Assembly: GCF_019931675.1 (NCBI RefSeq)
Contig: NZ_CP082922.1
Span: 744,001 to 808,000, forward strand
Length of the DNA stretch: 64,000 nucleotides
DNA from: Nocardioides rotundus
GTDB lineage: Bacteria > Actinomycetota > Actinomycetes > Propionibacteriales > Nocardioidaceae
Direction of reading: 5' to 3'
The stretch's first letter is position 1, and each line of letters begins with the position of its first letter. Made by a program: the position numbers and the translations under genes. This document shows positions 52,511-60,822 of this stretch, piece by piece. The notes beneath the pieces are model-generated. The model was not told the DNA's origin and searched no databases. It saw nothing but the letters and a program-made list of their open reading frames with translations.

Positions 52511-53821
52511 ATGACCGCACCCGCACTGCGCACCTTCGTCCTCGACACCAGCGTGCTGCTGGCCGACCCCGGCGCCCTCAAGCGGTTCGCCGAGCACGAG
52601 GTGGTCCTCCCGGTGGTCGTGATCACCGAGCTCGAGGGCAAGCGCCACCACCCCGAGCTCGGCTTCTTCGCGCGCTCGGCCCTGCGGACGCTGGACGACC
52701 TGCGCGTCACCCACGGCCGGCTGGACCGCCCCGTGCCGGTGGGCGAGGAGGGCGGCTCGATCCGGGTCGAGCTCAACCACACCGACCCGACCGCCCTCCC
52801 CTCGGGCTTCCGGCTGGGCGACAACGACACCCGGATCCTGGCGGTCGCGCGCAACCTGGCCGACGAGGGCCACGACGTCACGCTGGTCTCCAAGGACCTG
52901 CCGCTGCGGATCAAGGCGTCGGCCGTCGGGCTGACCGCGGAGGAGTACCGCGCCGAGGGCGTGGTCTCCGACTCCGACACCGGATACACCGGGATGGCCG
53001 AGCTCGACGTACCCGCCGCGGCGCTCGACGAGCTCTACGAGGACGGGGTGCTGGACCTCGACGAGGCGCGCGACCTGCCCTGCCACACCGGCCTGGTGAT
53101 GCTCTCGGAGCGGGGTACGGCGCTGGGCCGGGTCGGTCCGGACAAGCAGGTGCACCTGGTGCGCGGCGACAAGGAGGCCTTCGGCATCCACGGCCGCTCG
53201 GCCGAGCAGCGGATCGCGCTGGAGATGCTGCTGGACCCCGACGTCGGGATCGTGTCGCTGGGCGGCCGGGCCGGCACCGGCAAGTCCGCGCTGGCGCTGT
53301 GCGCCGGCCTGGAGGCCGTGCTCGAGCGGCGCCAGCACAAGAAGGTCGTGGTCTTCCGTCCGCTGTTCGCCGTGGGCGGGCAGGAGCTCGGCTACCTGCC
53401 CGGATCGGAGGGGGAGAAGATGTCCCCCTGGGCGCAGGCGGTCTTCGACACCCTCGGCGCGATCACCACGCGGGACGTGATCGAGGAGGTGCTGGACCGG
53501 GACATGCTCGAGGTGCTGCCGCTGACCCACATCCGCGGCCGGTCGCTGCACGACGCGTTCGTGATCGTGGACGAGGCGCAGTCGCTGGAGCGCAACGTGC
53601 TGCTGACGGTGCTGTCCCGGATCGGCGCGAACTCCAAGGTGGTGCTCACCCACGACGTGGCGCAGCGCGACAACCTGCGGGTCGGCCGGCACGACGGGAT
53701 CGTGGCGGTGGTGGAGAAGCTCAAGGGCCACCCGCTGTTCTCCCACGTGACGCTGACCCGCTCCGAACGCTCGCCGATCGCCGCGCTGGTCACCGAGATG
53801 CTGGAGAACGTCACGGTCTGA
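52511..53821 (+). CDS. phoH2: PhoH2: PIN domain plus PhoH ATPase
   Basis: A 436-residue RNA helicase-ribonuclease fusion. The PIN nuclease domain occupies residues 8-150: acidic residues in [22 protein letters not shown] and [15 protein letters not shown] sequence. The PhoH ATPase begins near 215: Walker [15 protein letters not shown] (about 252-265), Walker [12 protein letters not shown], and [16 protein letters not shown] at the end. PhoH2 proteins unwind and cut RNA and behave as a toxin-antitoxin module in mycobacteria. ATG 52511 follows GAGGGG. Confidence 0.95.
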   Translation: MTAPALRTFVLDTSVLLADPGALKRFAEHEVVLPVVVITELEGKRHHPELGFFARSALRTLDDLRVTHGRLDRPVPVGEEGGSIRVELNHTDPTALPSGFRLGDNDTRILAVARNLADEGHDVTLVSKDLPLRIKASAVGLTAEEYRAEGVVSDSDTGYTGMAELDVPAAALDELYEDGVLDLDEARDLPCHTGLVMLSERGTALGRVGPDKQVHLVRGDKEAFGIHGRSAEQRIALEMLLDPDVGIVSLGGRAGTGKSALALCAGLEAVLERRQHKKVVVFRPLFAVGGQELGYLPGSEGEKMSPWAQAVFDTLGAITTRDVIEEVLDRDMLEVLPLTHIRGRSLHDAFVIVDEAQSLERNVLLTVLSRIGANSKVVLTHDVAQRDNLRVGRHDGIVAVVEKLKGHPLFSHVTLTRSERSPIAALVTEMLENVTV

Positions 53822-53947
53822 GGGATCTCCGGGGCCCGTGGGGCTCCTGGGGCACGCTGGGCCGGTGGGAGCGACCTGGGTCACACCGACGCGCCGTCGG
53901 TTTGCATCGCCCCGCATGGTCAGTCAGTGTGGACGGCCGTGACCTCT

Positions 53948-53987
53948 CGGTGACCTGATGGTCGGTCACCGTTCACCGTTCACCGTT
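53948..53987. promoter_or_regulatory. Palindrome and tandem CACCGTT heptamers upstream of 54002 gene
   Basis: CGGTGACC (53948-53955) and GGTCACCG (53964-53971) form a perfect inverted repeat overlapping three tandem CACCGTT copies (53967-53987), immediately before the secreted protein gene. This looks like a regulator site or leader structure; the regulator is unknown. The 180-base gap after phoH2 holds nothing else I recognise, and no ydaO-type riboswitch. Confidence 0.45.
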
Positions 53988-54001
53988 GCCCCCGAGCCCC
54001 C

Positions 54002-54679
54002 GTGAGACCACCTGTGAGATCCCCTGCGCCCAAGGCGGGCAAGCACCGCGGCCCGTCGGCCCGTTCGGCCTCCCACCCGCTCCGCACCTCGCTGGCGACC
54101 GCGGCCCTCGCGGCGACCGCCACGGGCGTGGCCGTCGCCGGTGGCCTGGTCACCGGCCAGGAGGCCTCCCTGGGTCACGGCTCCGCCGCTGCCGCCGGGG
54201 TCTCCACCCCGGTCGTGGAGGGCGCCGGGTCCTCCTCCTCCGGGGCGACCGCCGAGGAGCTGCGCGCCGAGCGCGCCGAGACCGTCTCGCGGTCCGACAA
54301 CCGGGCGCCGCTGGACGCCGCCAAGCTGGACGAGCTCTCCACCCAGGAGGCCCCCGCGGCGTCGTACGAGGAGAACCTCGACGACGCCGACCCGCGGACC
54401 ATCGCTCGTGCCCTGCTGCCGGAGTACGGCTTCTCCTCCGACCAGTTCAGCTGCCTGGACGCGCTCTACAACTCCGAGAGCGGCTGGAACATGTACGCCG
54501 ACAACCCGACCTCGTCGGCCTACGGCATCCCGCAGGCGCTCACCCAGACCCACGACATGCCGCCCGGCTACTTCACCTCCGCCGAGGTGCAGATCCGCTG
54601 GGGGCTGAACTACATCCGCGGCTCCTACGGCAGCCCCTGCTCGGCCTGGTCCTTCAAGCAGGCCAACAACTGGTACTGA
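54002..54679 (+). CDS. Secreted lytic-transglycosylase-like protein
   Basis: A 225-residue exported protein. A long basic N-terminus and hydrophobic segment (about 27-51, RTSLATAALAATATGVAVAGG) act as signal peptide. A disordered linker with Ser/Gly runs follows. The C-terminal 85 residues are an SLT/lysozyme-like fold: FSCLDALYNSESGWNMYADNPTSSAYG-type sequence (catalytic Glu in NSESGWN), GIPQALTQ, and GLNYIRGSYGSPCSAWSF. Such domains cut peptidoglycan glycan strands; actinobacterial relatives include Rpf-like factors. GTG 54002 or GTG 54014 could start it. Confidence 0.85.
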   Translation: MRPPVRSPAPKAGKHRGPSARSASHPLRTSLATAALAATATGVAVAGGLVTGQEASLGHGSAAAAGVSTPVVEGAGSSSSGATAEELRAERAETVSRSDNRAPLDAAKLDELSTQEAPAASYEENLDDADPRTIARALLPEYGFSSDQFSCLDALYNSESGWNMYADNPTSSAYGIPQALTQTHDMPPGYFTSAEVQIRWGLNYIRGSYGSPCSAWSFKQANNWY

Positions 54680-54711
54680 GCGATACAGCGCCGACTCGGC
54701 ACAGTGGTGGG

Positions 54712-56094
54712 TCAGGGGTGGGTCATCGACTCCACGTCGAGGGCGGCGTCGAGCTGCTGCTCGGTGACCTCGCCGCGCTCGACGTACCCCAGGTCGATGA
54801 CCGACTCGCGGATCGTCATCCCCTCGGCGAGGGCGTGCTTGGCGATCTTCGCGGCGGCCTCGTAGCCGACGTACCGGTTGAGCGGGGTGACCACCGACGG
54901 GGAGGACTCGGCGTAGGTACGCATCCGCTCGGCGTTCGCGGTGATGCCGTCGACGCAGCGCTCGGCGAGCAGGACCGAGGAGCTGGAGAGGATCTGCACC
55001 GACTCCAGCAGCGCCTGCGCCATCACCGGCATCATCACGTTGAGCTCGAAGCTCCCCGACGCGCCCGCCCAGCCGATCGTGGCGTCGTTGCCCACGACCC
55101 GCGCGCACACCATCAAGGTGGCCTCCGGGAGGACGGGGTTCACCTTCCCGGGCATGATGCTCGAGCCCGGCTGCAGGTCGGGCAGGTGGATCTCGGCCAG
55201 GCCGGTCGTCGGGCCTGAGGACATCCAGCGCAGGTCGTTGCAGATCTTCGTCAGGCCGACCGCGATGGTCCGCAGCACGCCGGACGCCTCGACCAGGGAG
55301 TCGCGCGTGCCCTGCGCCTCGAAGTGGTCGCGGGCCTCGGTGAACGGCTGCCCCGTGCGCTCCCCGAGCGCGCCGATCGCCCGCTCGGCGAACGAAGCGG
55401 GCGTGTTGATCCCGGTGCCGACGGCCGTACCGCCCAGCGGCAGCTCCCGCAGCCGCGGCAGCACCGACTCCAGTCGCTCGATGCCCAGGCGCACCGTGGC
55501 GGCGTACCCCCCGAACTCCTGCCCGAGCATCACCGGCGTCGCGTCCATCAGGTGGGTGCGCCCGGACTTCACCGTGGTCGCGAACTCCTCGGCCTTGCGC
55601 TCCAGCGACGTCGCGAGCGTGTCCAGCGCGGGCAGCAGGTCCTCGACGACGGCCAGCGTCGCCGCGACGTGGATCGACGTCGGGAACGTGTCGTTGCTGG
55701 ACTGTGAGGCGTTGACGTGGTCGTTGGGGTGGACCTCGACGCCGGCGTGCGCGGCGAGGGAGGCGATCACCTCGTTGGTGTTCATGTTCGAGCTGGTGCC
55801 CGACCCGGTCTGGAAGACGTCGAGCGGGAACTCGTCGTCGTGCCGGCCGGCGACGATCTCGTCCGCGGCCGCGACGATGGCGTCGGCCTGCTCGCGGGTG
55901 AGTACGTCGAGCCCGGCGTTCGCCGTCGCGGCCGCCGCCTTGACGTGCCCCAGCGCCTGGATGTGTCGCGGCGTCAAGGTGGTCCCGCTGATCGGGAAGT
56001 TCTCGATCGCGCGCTGGGTCTGCGCGCGCCAGAGGGCGTCGGCGGGGACTTCGACCTCGCCCATGGAGTCGTGTTCGATGCGCGTCTTGGTCAC
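54712..56094 (-). CDS. fumC: Class II fumarate hydratase
   Basis: A 460-residue fumarase of the class II (argininosuccinase-fumarase) superfamily, hydrating fumarate to malate without iron-sulfur. The signature [12 protein letters not shown] is present, with [36 protein letters not shown] and [20 protein letters not shown] 56094 is used. A second, unrelated class I fumarase lies at 60823. In M. tuberculosis fumC is also near phoH2. Confidence 0.96.
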   Translation of the reverse strand: MTKTRIEHDSMGEVEVPADALWRAQTQRAIENFPISGTTLTPRHIQALGHVKAAAATANAGLDVLTREQADAIVAAADEIVAGRHDDEFPLDVFQTGSGTSSNMNTNEVIASLAAHAGVEVHPNDHVNASQSSNDTFPTSIHVAATLAVVEDLLPALDTLATSLERKAEEFATTVKSGRTHLMDATPVMLGQEFGGYAATVRLGIERLESVLPRLRELPLGGTAVGTGINTPASFAERAIGALGERTGQPFTEARDHFEAQGTRDSLVEASGVLRTIAVGLTKICNDLRWMSSGPTTGLAEIHLPDLQPGSSIMPGKVNPVLPEATLMVCARVVGNDATIGWAGASGSFELNVMMPVMAQALLESVQILSSSSVLLAERCVDGITANAERMRTYAESSPSVVTPLNRYVGYEAAAKIAKHALAEGMTIRESVIDLGYVERGEVTEQQLDAALDVESMTHP

Positions 56095-56150
56095 GGCTCC
56101 GACGGTACTCCCGGGGCCTGGCCCGGTGGCGGTTCACCCCCGGGCCGCGG

Positions 56151-56441
56151 TCACCCGGCTTCCAGGTCGACGGCGACCAGGTCGATGCCGAAGCCTCCGA
56201 CGTTGGCCGCCAGGTTGCCCAGGCTGGTGGACATGGTCTCGAGGGAGACCGACCAGGAGAGCTCGAAGCCGGTGGCGTCACTGCCGAGGTCGGGGGCGAA
56301 CTCGCCGGCTCCCTCGGTGATCCTGGCGACCACCGTGCGGACCGGCTCGGGGAGCTCGGCGAGCCGCACACCGCTGCGGCTGAGGCTGTCCCGCACCCGG
56401 GCGATGGCGGCCGGGTCGGCGCGGATCGGCTCCTCGGTCAC
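56151..56441 (-). CDS. WXG100/EspC-like small protein
   Basis: A 96-residue helical hairpin-type protein: first helix PAAIARVRDSLSRSGVRL, a central turn near DATGFELSWSVSLETMSTSL with Trp in the position expected of WXG-type proteins, and a second helix ending GNLAANVGGFGIDLVAV. It fits the ESX substrate-like (WXG100/EspC, DUF2580) group in size and pattern. GTG 56441 overlaps the lipoprotein stop (GTGA). It is the last gene of a three-gene operon headed by a large WXG-like protein. Confidence 0.6.
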   Translation of the reverse strand: MTEEPIRADPAAIARVRDSLSRSGVRLAELPEPVRTVVARITEGAGEFAPDLGSDATGFELSWSVSLETMSTSLGNLAANVGGFGIDLVAVDLEAG

Positions 56442-57034
56442 GACTCGGCCCCCCAGCGGATCAGATAGTTCACCGAGACCCGGCCCTCCGCGGCGGTGAC
56501 GACCGGCTCGATCACCAGCTCCTCCTCGCCGCGGACCCCGGTCGGGATGGACCGCACGACGTCCGCCTGCTGCTCGGTCGCCCGCGCGGCCTGGGCGAGG
56601 TAGGAGTCCACCGCGGCCCGGTCCGCGCCCAGCTCCTCGGTGGCGTCCCGGAGCAGCCGCTCGAGCTCCGCCAGCGACAGCCCCCGGCGTCGCAGGGCCA
56701 GCCGGTCGGGGGCGGCATCGCCCCCAGGGGCCTGTACGGCGGCGGCGTAGGCCCGTGTGTCCAGCACCCGACCGTCGGTGAACCGCACCGTGGCATCGAA
56801 CTCCGAGCGGTCTCGGTTCTGCAGCACCGTCGAGCTGCTGCCCTCCGGGAGGGCGAGGTCCGCCCGGGAGGGTGGCGAGGACAGGTCGACGTCGAGTCCT
56901 CCGTCCAGCACCTGTCGTGCGGCCTCTCGCTGTTGGGCCCGGGGGCCGGTGTCGCTCACGCTGCATCCTCCTGAGATGACGGCCAACGCGGCCAGCACGA
57001 TGCCGACCCGCCGCCCGCGGTGGTCACTGGTCAA
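56438..57034 (-). CDS. Putative lipoprotein, unknown
   Basis: A 198-residue product starting at TTG 57034. The N-terminus (RGRRVGIVLAALAVISGGC) is a lipoprotein signal, although the lipobox SGG-C lacks the usual Leu at -3. The exported part contains helices QQREAARQVLDGG and LERLLRDATEELGADRAAVD. The TTG overlaps the end of the 602-residue gene by 11 bases, and its stop overlaps the next gene by four, indicating strict co-translation. No known family recognised. Confidence 0.68.
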   Translation of the reverse strand: MTSDHRGRRVGIVLAALAVISGGCSVSDTGPRAQQREAARQVLDGGLDVDLSSPPSRADLALPEGSSSTVLQNRDRSEFDATVRFTDGRVLDTRAYAAAVQAPGGDAAPDRLALRRRGLSLAELERLLRDATEELGADRAAVDSYLAQAARATEQQADVVRSIPTGVRGEEELVIEPVVTAAEGRVSVNYLIRWGAES

Positions 57035-58832
57035 CGTCCACTCTCCAGTTGGCGAGCTGGGCCAGGATCTCGTCGATCCGCTGCTCCAGGCGGTAGTCAC
57101 CGATCCGGTCCCCGACGTTCTGCCCGATGAGGTCGCGAGCGCGCTGCGGGTCATCACGGAGCAGCTGCTGGAAGGCGGGCAGCGTGTCCTGCTCGATCAA
57201 CGCCCAGCGGTCGTCGAAGTCGGCGATGTTCCCGTCCGGGAACGGGGTCTGCACCGTCACGGTCCCCTGGAGCGGGTTGTCGACGTCGATGTCGGGAAGG
57301 TCGATCGGGCCGATCTTGTCCGGTGTGCCGAGCCGCTCGGGCCCGGGCGTCTCCGCGGTGACCGTCAGCGGGAACACCTCGGGATAGCTGCGGGCACCGG
57401 GGATCGACGGCGCGCCGATCAGGGTCATCAGCCAGGTCATCGCCTCTCCGGTGGGGGCGTGGTCGAACATCCGCTGGTAGTCGTCGTCGATGACCACCAG
57501 CTGCTCGCGCATCAGGAACTCCTCGTTGGCCGACTGGACCCGCTCGGGGTCGCCGGAGTCGAGGTCGGCCCAGGCGTCGGCGATCTCCGGCGGGTAGAGG
57601 CCTGCCGCCTCGAGCTCGCGGATGGCCTCCATCCCTCCGTCGACGTAGGCCTGGTGCAGGCTGCCCTGGTCGAAGAAGATCTGGCGCTGCATGTCCAAGA
57701 AGCTGCTCTCGAAGAAGCGCAGATCCTCCTCGGTCCAGTTCGCGATGTCCTGCATCCCCGGAGGCAGCTGGCTGCGGAGCGGCTCGGGCAGGTCGCCCAG
57801 CGAGCCGGCCATCCGACGGAACAGGTCGAGGTCGAAGAAGCCGGCGGCGAACGAGGGCCCGATCATGTTCGCCATGCCGGCCCACTGCAGGTCCGGGTTC
57901 TGCAGGTAGAGGTCGCCGTAGTAGCGGTAGACCGCCTCGATGATCGCCCGGTTGGCCTCGGCGCCCTTCGACGGGTCCCACTGGGACAGGTCGATCCCGG
58001 CGGCCTCGGCCGCGCGGAACCGCCAGTACGACTGCAGGGTGGTGGCGTACTGGTCAGGGGGGAGCCCCAGCTCGCGGGCCCGGTCCAGGAGCGCCTTGAC
58101 CTTCTCGTAGTCATCTGGCGGAGCGGCGAGCTGCTCGGCCAGCTCACCGAGTGGCCCGCCGTTCTCCGAGCGGGCGCGGCGAGCCAGCGGGGAGGTGGGG
58201 CCGAACGCGCCCATCCCCAGGAGTCGGTAGAGCAGCACGTCGGTGGCACTGACCTGCAGGGCCACCGCGCTGCCCAGCTCGTCGCCGAACCGGACGGTAC
58301 GGCGCCGGAGCCGCTCCTTGAGGTCGTCGTACTCCGTGGTCAGCTTCTCGCGTGCCGCGGTGAGGTCGGCGGACGCGGCGCCGATGGCTGCGTCCCTCGC
58401 CTCGTCATAGCTCCGCTCCTCGTCCCGCCGGATCCCGCTGGGGAGGGTGGGATCGAGGTCGTCCACGGAGGACTGGCGACGCCGGTCGGCGGCGGCGACG
58501 GCGTCGTCGTAGGTCGCCTGCGCCTCGCGCCAACGGCGGTTGAGGTCGGCGAGGTCGACGCTCACCGCGGTGTCGAGGTCGTGGGCGTAGCCGCGCAGCG
58601 CGGACGCGGCACCGCCGAGCCGGCGCCGGAAGACGCCGAGCTCGCCGCCCAGAGCGACGGCCTGCTCGCCGAGCGACGTCGAGCTCGCGCTGCTCCACCC
58701 GGCCCGCCAGCGCTCGGGCGCGGTGCGCACCTTCTCCGCCTGGTCGCCGCACACCTCCGCGACCTCGCCCAGCCGCCGCGCCCCGGCCAGCAGCGGGCCG
58801 GGGTCAACGTCGAGAGTGAAGTGATCCCCCAT
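57024..58832 (-). CDS. Large protein with WXG100-like N-terminus, unknown
   Basis: A 602-residue protein. Residues 1-95 resemble a WXG-type helical hairpin: DPGPLLAGARRLGEVAEVC, a WSSASSTSLGEQ turn and a second helix through LRGYAHDLD. A charged coiled coil follows (SVDLADLNRRWREAQATYDD, AREKLTTEYDDLKERL, to about 190). The remaining 400 residues are acidic, helical and rich in Asp, Leu, Trp and Tyr (YVDGGMEAIRELEAAGLYP, MTWLMTLIGAP), with no toxin motif that I recognise. First gene of the operon with the lipoprotein and the small WXG-like protein. Secretion by an ESX-like system is an inference; no such system is in the window. Confidence 0.68.
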   Translation of the reverse strand: MGDHFTLDVDPGPLLAGARRLGEVAEVCGDQAEKVRTAPERWRAGWSSASSTSLGEQAVALGGELGVFRRRLGGAASALRGYAHDLDTAVSVDLADLNRRWREAQATYDDAVAAADRRRQSSVDDLDPTLPSGIRRDEERSYDEARDAAIGAASADLTAAREKLTTEYDDLKERLRRRTVRFGDELGSAVALQVSATDVLLYRLLGMGAFGPTSPLARRARSENGGPLGELAEQLAAPPDDYEKVKALLDRARELGLPPDQYATTLQSYWRFRAAEAAGIDLSQWDPSKGAEANRAIIEAVYRYYGDLYLQNPDLQWAGMANMIGPSFAAGFFDLDLFRRMAGSLGDLPEPLRSQLPPGMQDIANWTEEDLRFFESSFLDMQRQIFFDQGSLHQAYVDGGMEAIRELEAAGLYPPEIADAWADLDSGDPERVQSANEEFLMREQLVVIDDDYQRMFDHAPTGEAMTWLMTLIGAPSIPGARSYPEVFPLTVTAETPGPERLGTPDKIGPIDLPDIDVDNPLQGTVTVQTPFPDGNIADFDDRWALIEQDTLPAFQQLLRDDPQRARDLIGQNVGDRIGDYRLEQRIDEILAQLANWRVDVDQ

Positions 58833-58848
58833 CGCGGGAACTGTACGG

Positions 58849-59517
58849 TCAGCGGCGGCTGACGTACAGGTAGTAGTGCTCGGGGCGGTCCTGCAGCAGC
58901 ACCTGCTGGGGGAGCTCCTCGGCGTTGCCGAACACCCCGTCGAGCGCGCCCAGCAGCTCGGGCGCCGGGTTCGCCGACCAGATCACCACCACACCGCCGT
59001 CCGCGAGCAGGCCGCGGCACGGCTCGAGCATCGCGGGGGAGTAGAGGCCGGCGTTGTCCTCGTGCACCAGGTAGCCCGGGCCGTTGTCGACGTCGAGCAG
59101 CAGCAGGTCGTGCTTCTCCCGCGCCTCGGCGATCGCCATCGCGATGTCGGCGTTGACGATCCGCACCCGCCGGTCGGCGAGGAGGGCCGGGCCGTGCGGG
59201 ACGGTGCCGTCGCGCATCCAGCCGATCAGCGCCTCCTCGACCTCGACCACGGTCACCCGCTCCACCCGCGGGTCGGCCAGCACGCGGCGCAGCGTGTAGC
59301 CGAGCCCCAGCCCGCCGATGACCACGTCGCGCGGGTCCTCGACCAGACCCAGCGCCAGCGCGCCCAGCTCGGTCTCCGAGGAGGTCTCCTCCGTGTCCAT
59401 CACGAAGACGCCGTTGGCGCGCAGCTCCAGCACCGGCCGCGACCCGTCCTCCCGGCGCTCGCGCAGGACGAGCTCGCCGCGCTCGGAGTCCGCCCGCGCC
59501 ACCTCGGTGTACTGCAT
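58849..59517 (-). CDS. Spermidine synthase-like methyltransferase-fold protein
   Basis: A 222-residue protein of the spermidine synthase fold. VVIGGLGLGYTLRRVLAD is the nucleotide loop and VTVVEVEEALIGWM the acidic strand; LLLLDVDNGPGYLVHEDN replaces the DDxD-type catalytic segment of true aminopropyltransferases, and the N-terminal tetramerisation domain is short. It may bind decarboxylated SAM or SAM, but activity is uncertain. Ends 16 bases before the 602-residue gene, so it may head that operon. Confidence 0.8.
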   Translation of the reverse strand: MQYTEVARADSERGELVLRERREDGSRPVLELRANGVFVMDTEETSSETELGALALGLVEDPRDVVIGGLGLGYTLRRVLADPRVERVTVVEVEEALIGWMRDGTVPHGPALLADRRVRIVNADIAMAIAEAREKHDLLLLDVDNGPGYLVHEDNAGLYSPAMLEPCRGLLADGGVVVIWSANPAPELLGALDGVFGNAEELPQQVLLQDRPEHYYLYVSRR

Positions 59518-59585
59518 GGCCTCACGGTAAGGCGGGTGGGCCCTCGGGGGCGTCCTCGGGGCGTCCGGCGCGGCGGCCGATCCGC

Positions 59586-59637
59586 GACGTCATACGAAGC
59601 GGAGGAGCGGTTCCCCGGAACGTATGACGTTGCGCGG
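59586..59637. repeat. Palindromic element, copy 1
   Basis: A 52-base element with perfect 10-base outer arms ACGTCATACG (59587) and CGTATGACGT and an imperfect inner stem, ending GTTGCGCGG. It lies in the divergent gap upstream of the DUF559 gene. A second copy, with only four differences, lies just after that gene (60768-60819). Confidence 0.85.
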
Positions 59638-59768
59638 GGGCCGAGCCGCGGCGGCGCCGGGGCCGTCACGTGCACATCGCCCTGTGGATACCGACCGCGC
59701 ACGGGCGGTTCTCCACAGCCTGCTCATCGGTGGTGGTGACCGGCCGGCCTCGCGGCCACGCTCGTGTC

Positions 59769-60716
59769 ATGCCCCAGCAGACGCGGTACGACGACCCTCG
59801 CCTCATCCGTGCCCGCTCCCTGGCCGCCGACCAGGGCGGAGTGACCGGTCAGCGGCAGCTGCTCAGGCTGGGGATCCCGCGCTGGCTCATCCGCGCCGAG
59901 GTCAGCGCCCACCGTTGGCAGCGGATCTCCGACCAGGTCGTGTGCCTGCACAACACCGAGCTCACCCCGCTCGGGCACGCATGGGCCGCCGTACTGCAAG
60001 GGGGTCCCCGGGCCCGGCTGGACGGTGCCTCGGCGCTCATCGCGGCGGGGCTGAAGAACTTCGAGGTGGATCGGATCCGGGTGTCGGTGCCGCGTGGCGC
60101 CCGCGTACGACGTACCCGCCTCTACGACATCCGCCAGACCCGGCGCTGGCGGGCCGAAGACCTGCATCCCGGGTCGGGGATCCCCCGCGCTCGCCCCGCC
60201 GTGGCCGCCGTCCACGCCGCTCTCTGGGCGCGGTCGAACCGGCAGGCCGATCTGCTGCTGACCATGCCGGTCCAGCAGGGGCTGGTGCTGCCGAGTGACC
60301 TGGCCGCCCAGCTTCTGCTGGTACGTCGCCACCGTCGACGCACGGCACTGCAGGAGACCGTGCTGGAGCTGGTGGGTGGCATCCGATCCCTCAACGAGCT
60401 GGACGTGGTGCGTGGCTGCCGGGCGCGTGGGATACCGGAGCCCGACAAGCAGGTGCTGCGGCGTACTCCCAACGGGACCTACTACCTCGACCTCCGCTGG
60501 AACGACTTCGGTGTCAGCCTGGAGATCGATGGGATCCAGCATGCGTGGGTCGAGAACCTGGTCGCGGACGCGCTGCGGCACAACGCGGTCGCGCTCGAGG
60601 GGGATCTGGTGCTGCGGCTCCCGGTGATGGGGATGCGTGCCTGCCCGGACGCGTTCTTCGAGCAGCTCGAGCTGGCGCTCGTGTCCCGCGGCTGGGTACG
60701 CGGCACCGCAGCCTGA
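59769..60716 (+). CDS. DUF559/AbiEi-like protein
   Basis: A 315-residue protein of a family common in actinobacteria. The N-terminus (RARSLAADQGGVTGQRQLLRLG) looks like the winged-helix of AbiEi-type antitoxins, with RWLIRAEVSAHRWQRI; the C-terminus has a DUF559/Vsr-like PD-(D/E)xK nuclease pattern: YYLDLRWNDFGVSLEIDG (Asp, then Glu), with His in IQHAWVENLV. Such proteins are often linked to DNA restriction or phage defence, but no function is proven. ATG 59769 begins the conserved part. It is bracketed by two near-identical palindromic elements, suggesting a mobile cassette. Confidence 0.75.
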   Translation: MPQQTRYDDPRLIRARSLAADQGGVTGQRQLLRLGIPRWLIRAEVSAHRWQRISDQVVCLHNTELTPLGHAWAAVLQGGPRARLDGASALIAAGLKNFEVDRIRVSVPRGARVRRTRLYDIRQTRRWRAEDLHPGSGIPRARPAVAAVHAALWARSNRQADLLLTMPVQQGLVLPSDLAAQLLLVRRHRRRTALQETVLELVGGIRSLNELDVVRGCRARGIPEPDKQVLRRTPNGTYYLDLRWNDFGVSLEIDGIQHAWVENLVADALRHNAVALEGDLVLRLPVMGMRACPDAFFEQLELALVSRGWVRGTAA

Positions 60717-60767
60717 CACGGTCTGGCGGGCGGCTCGGCGGGCGTCGACGTGCGCCCGGGCGTCCGG

Positions 60768-60819
60768 GACGTCATACGAAGTGGGGAAGCGGTTCCCCGG
60801 AGCGTATGACGTTGCGCGG
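60768..60819. repeat. Palindromic element, copy 2
   Basis: Same outer arms as copy 1 (ACGTCATACG/CGTATGACGT) with a perfect inner hairpin GGGGAA-GCGG-TTCCCC. It lies four bases beyond the class I fumarase stop, between convergent genes, and might also end transcription. Confidence 0.85.
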
Positions 60820-60822
60820 CGG

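Noticed and set aside
53822..54001. c-di-AMP (ydaO) riboswitch before the cell-wall hydrolase gene
   Set aside because: Actinobacterial hydrolase genes often have one, but the conserved ydaO blocks are not present.
59769..60716. Toxin partner (AbiEii) for the AbiEi-like gene
   Set aside because: The next gene is a class I fumarase on the other strand; no nucleotidyltransferase gene is adjacent, so a type IV toxin-antitoxin call is not supported.
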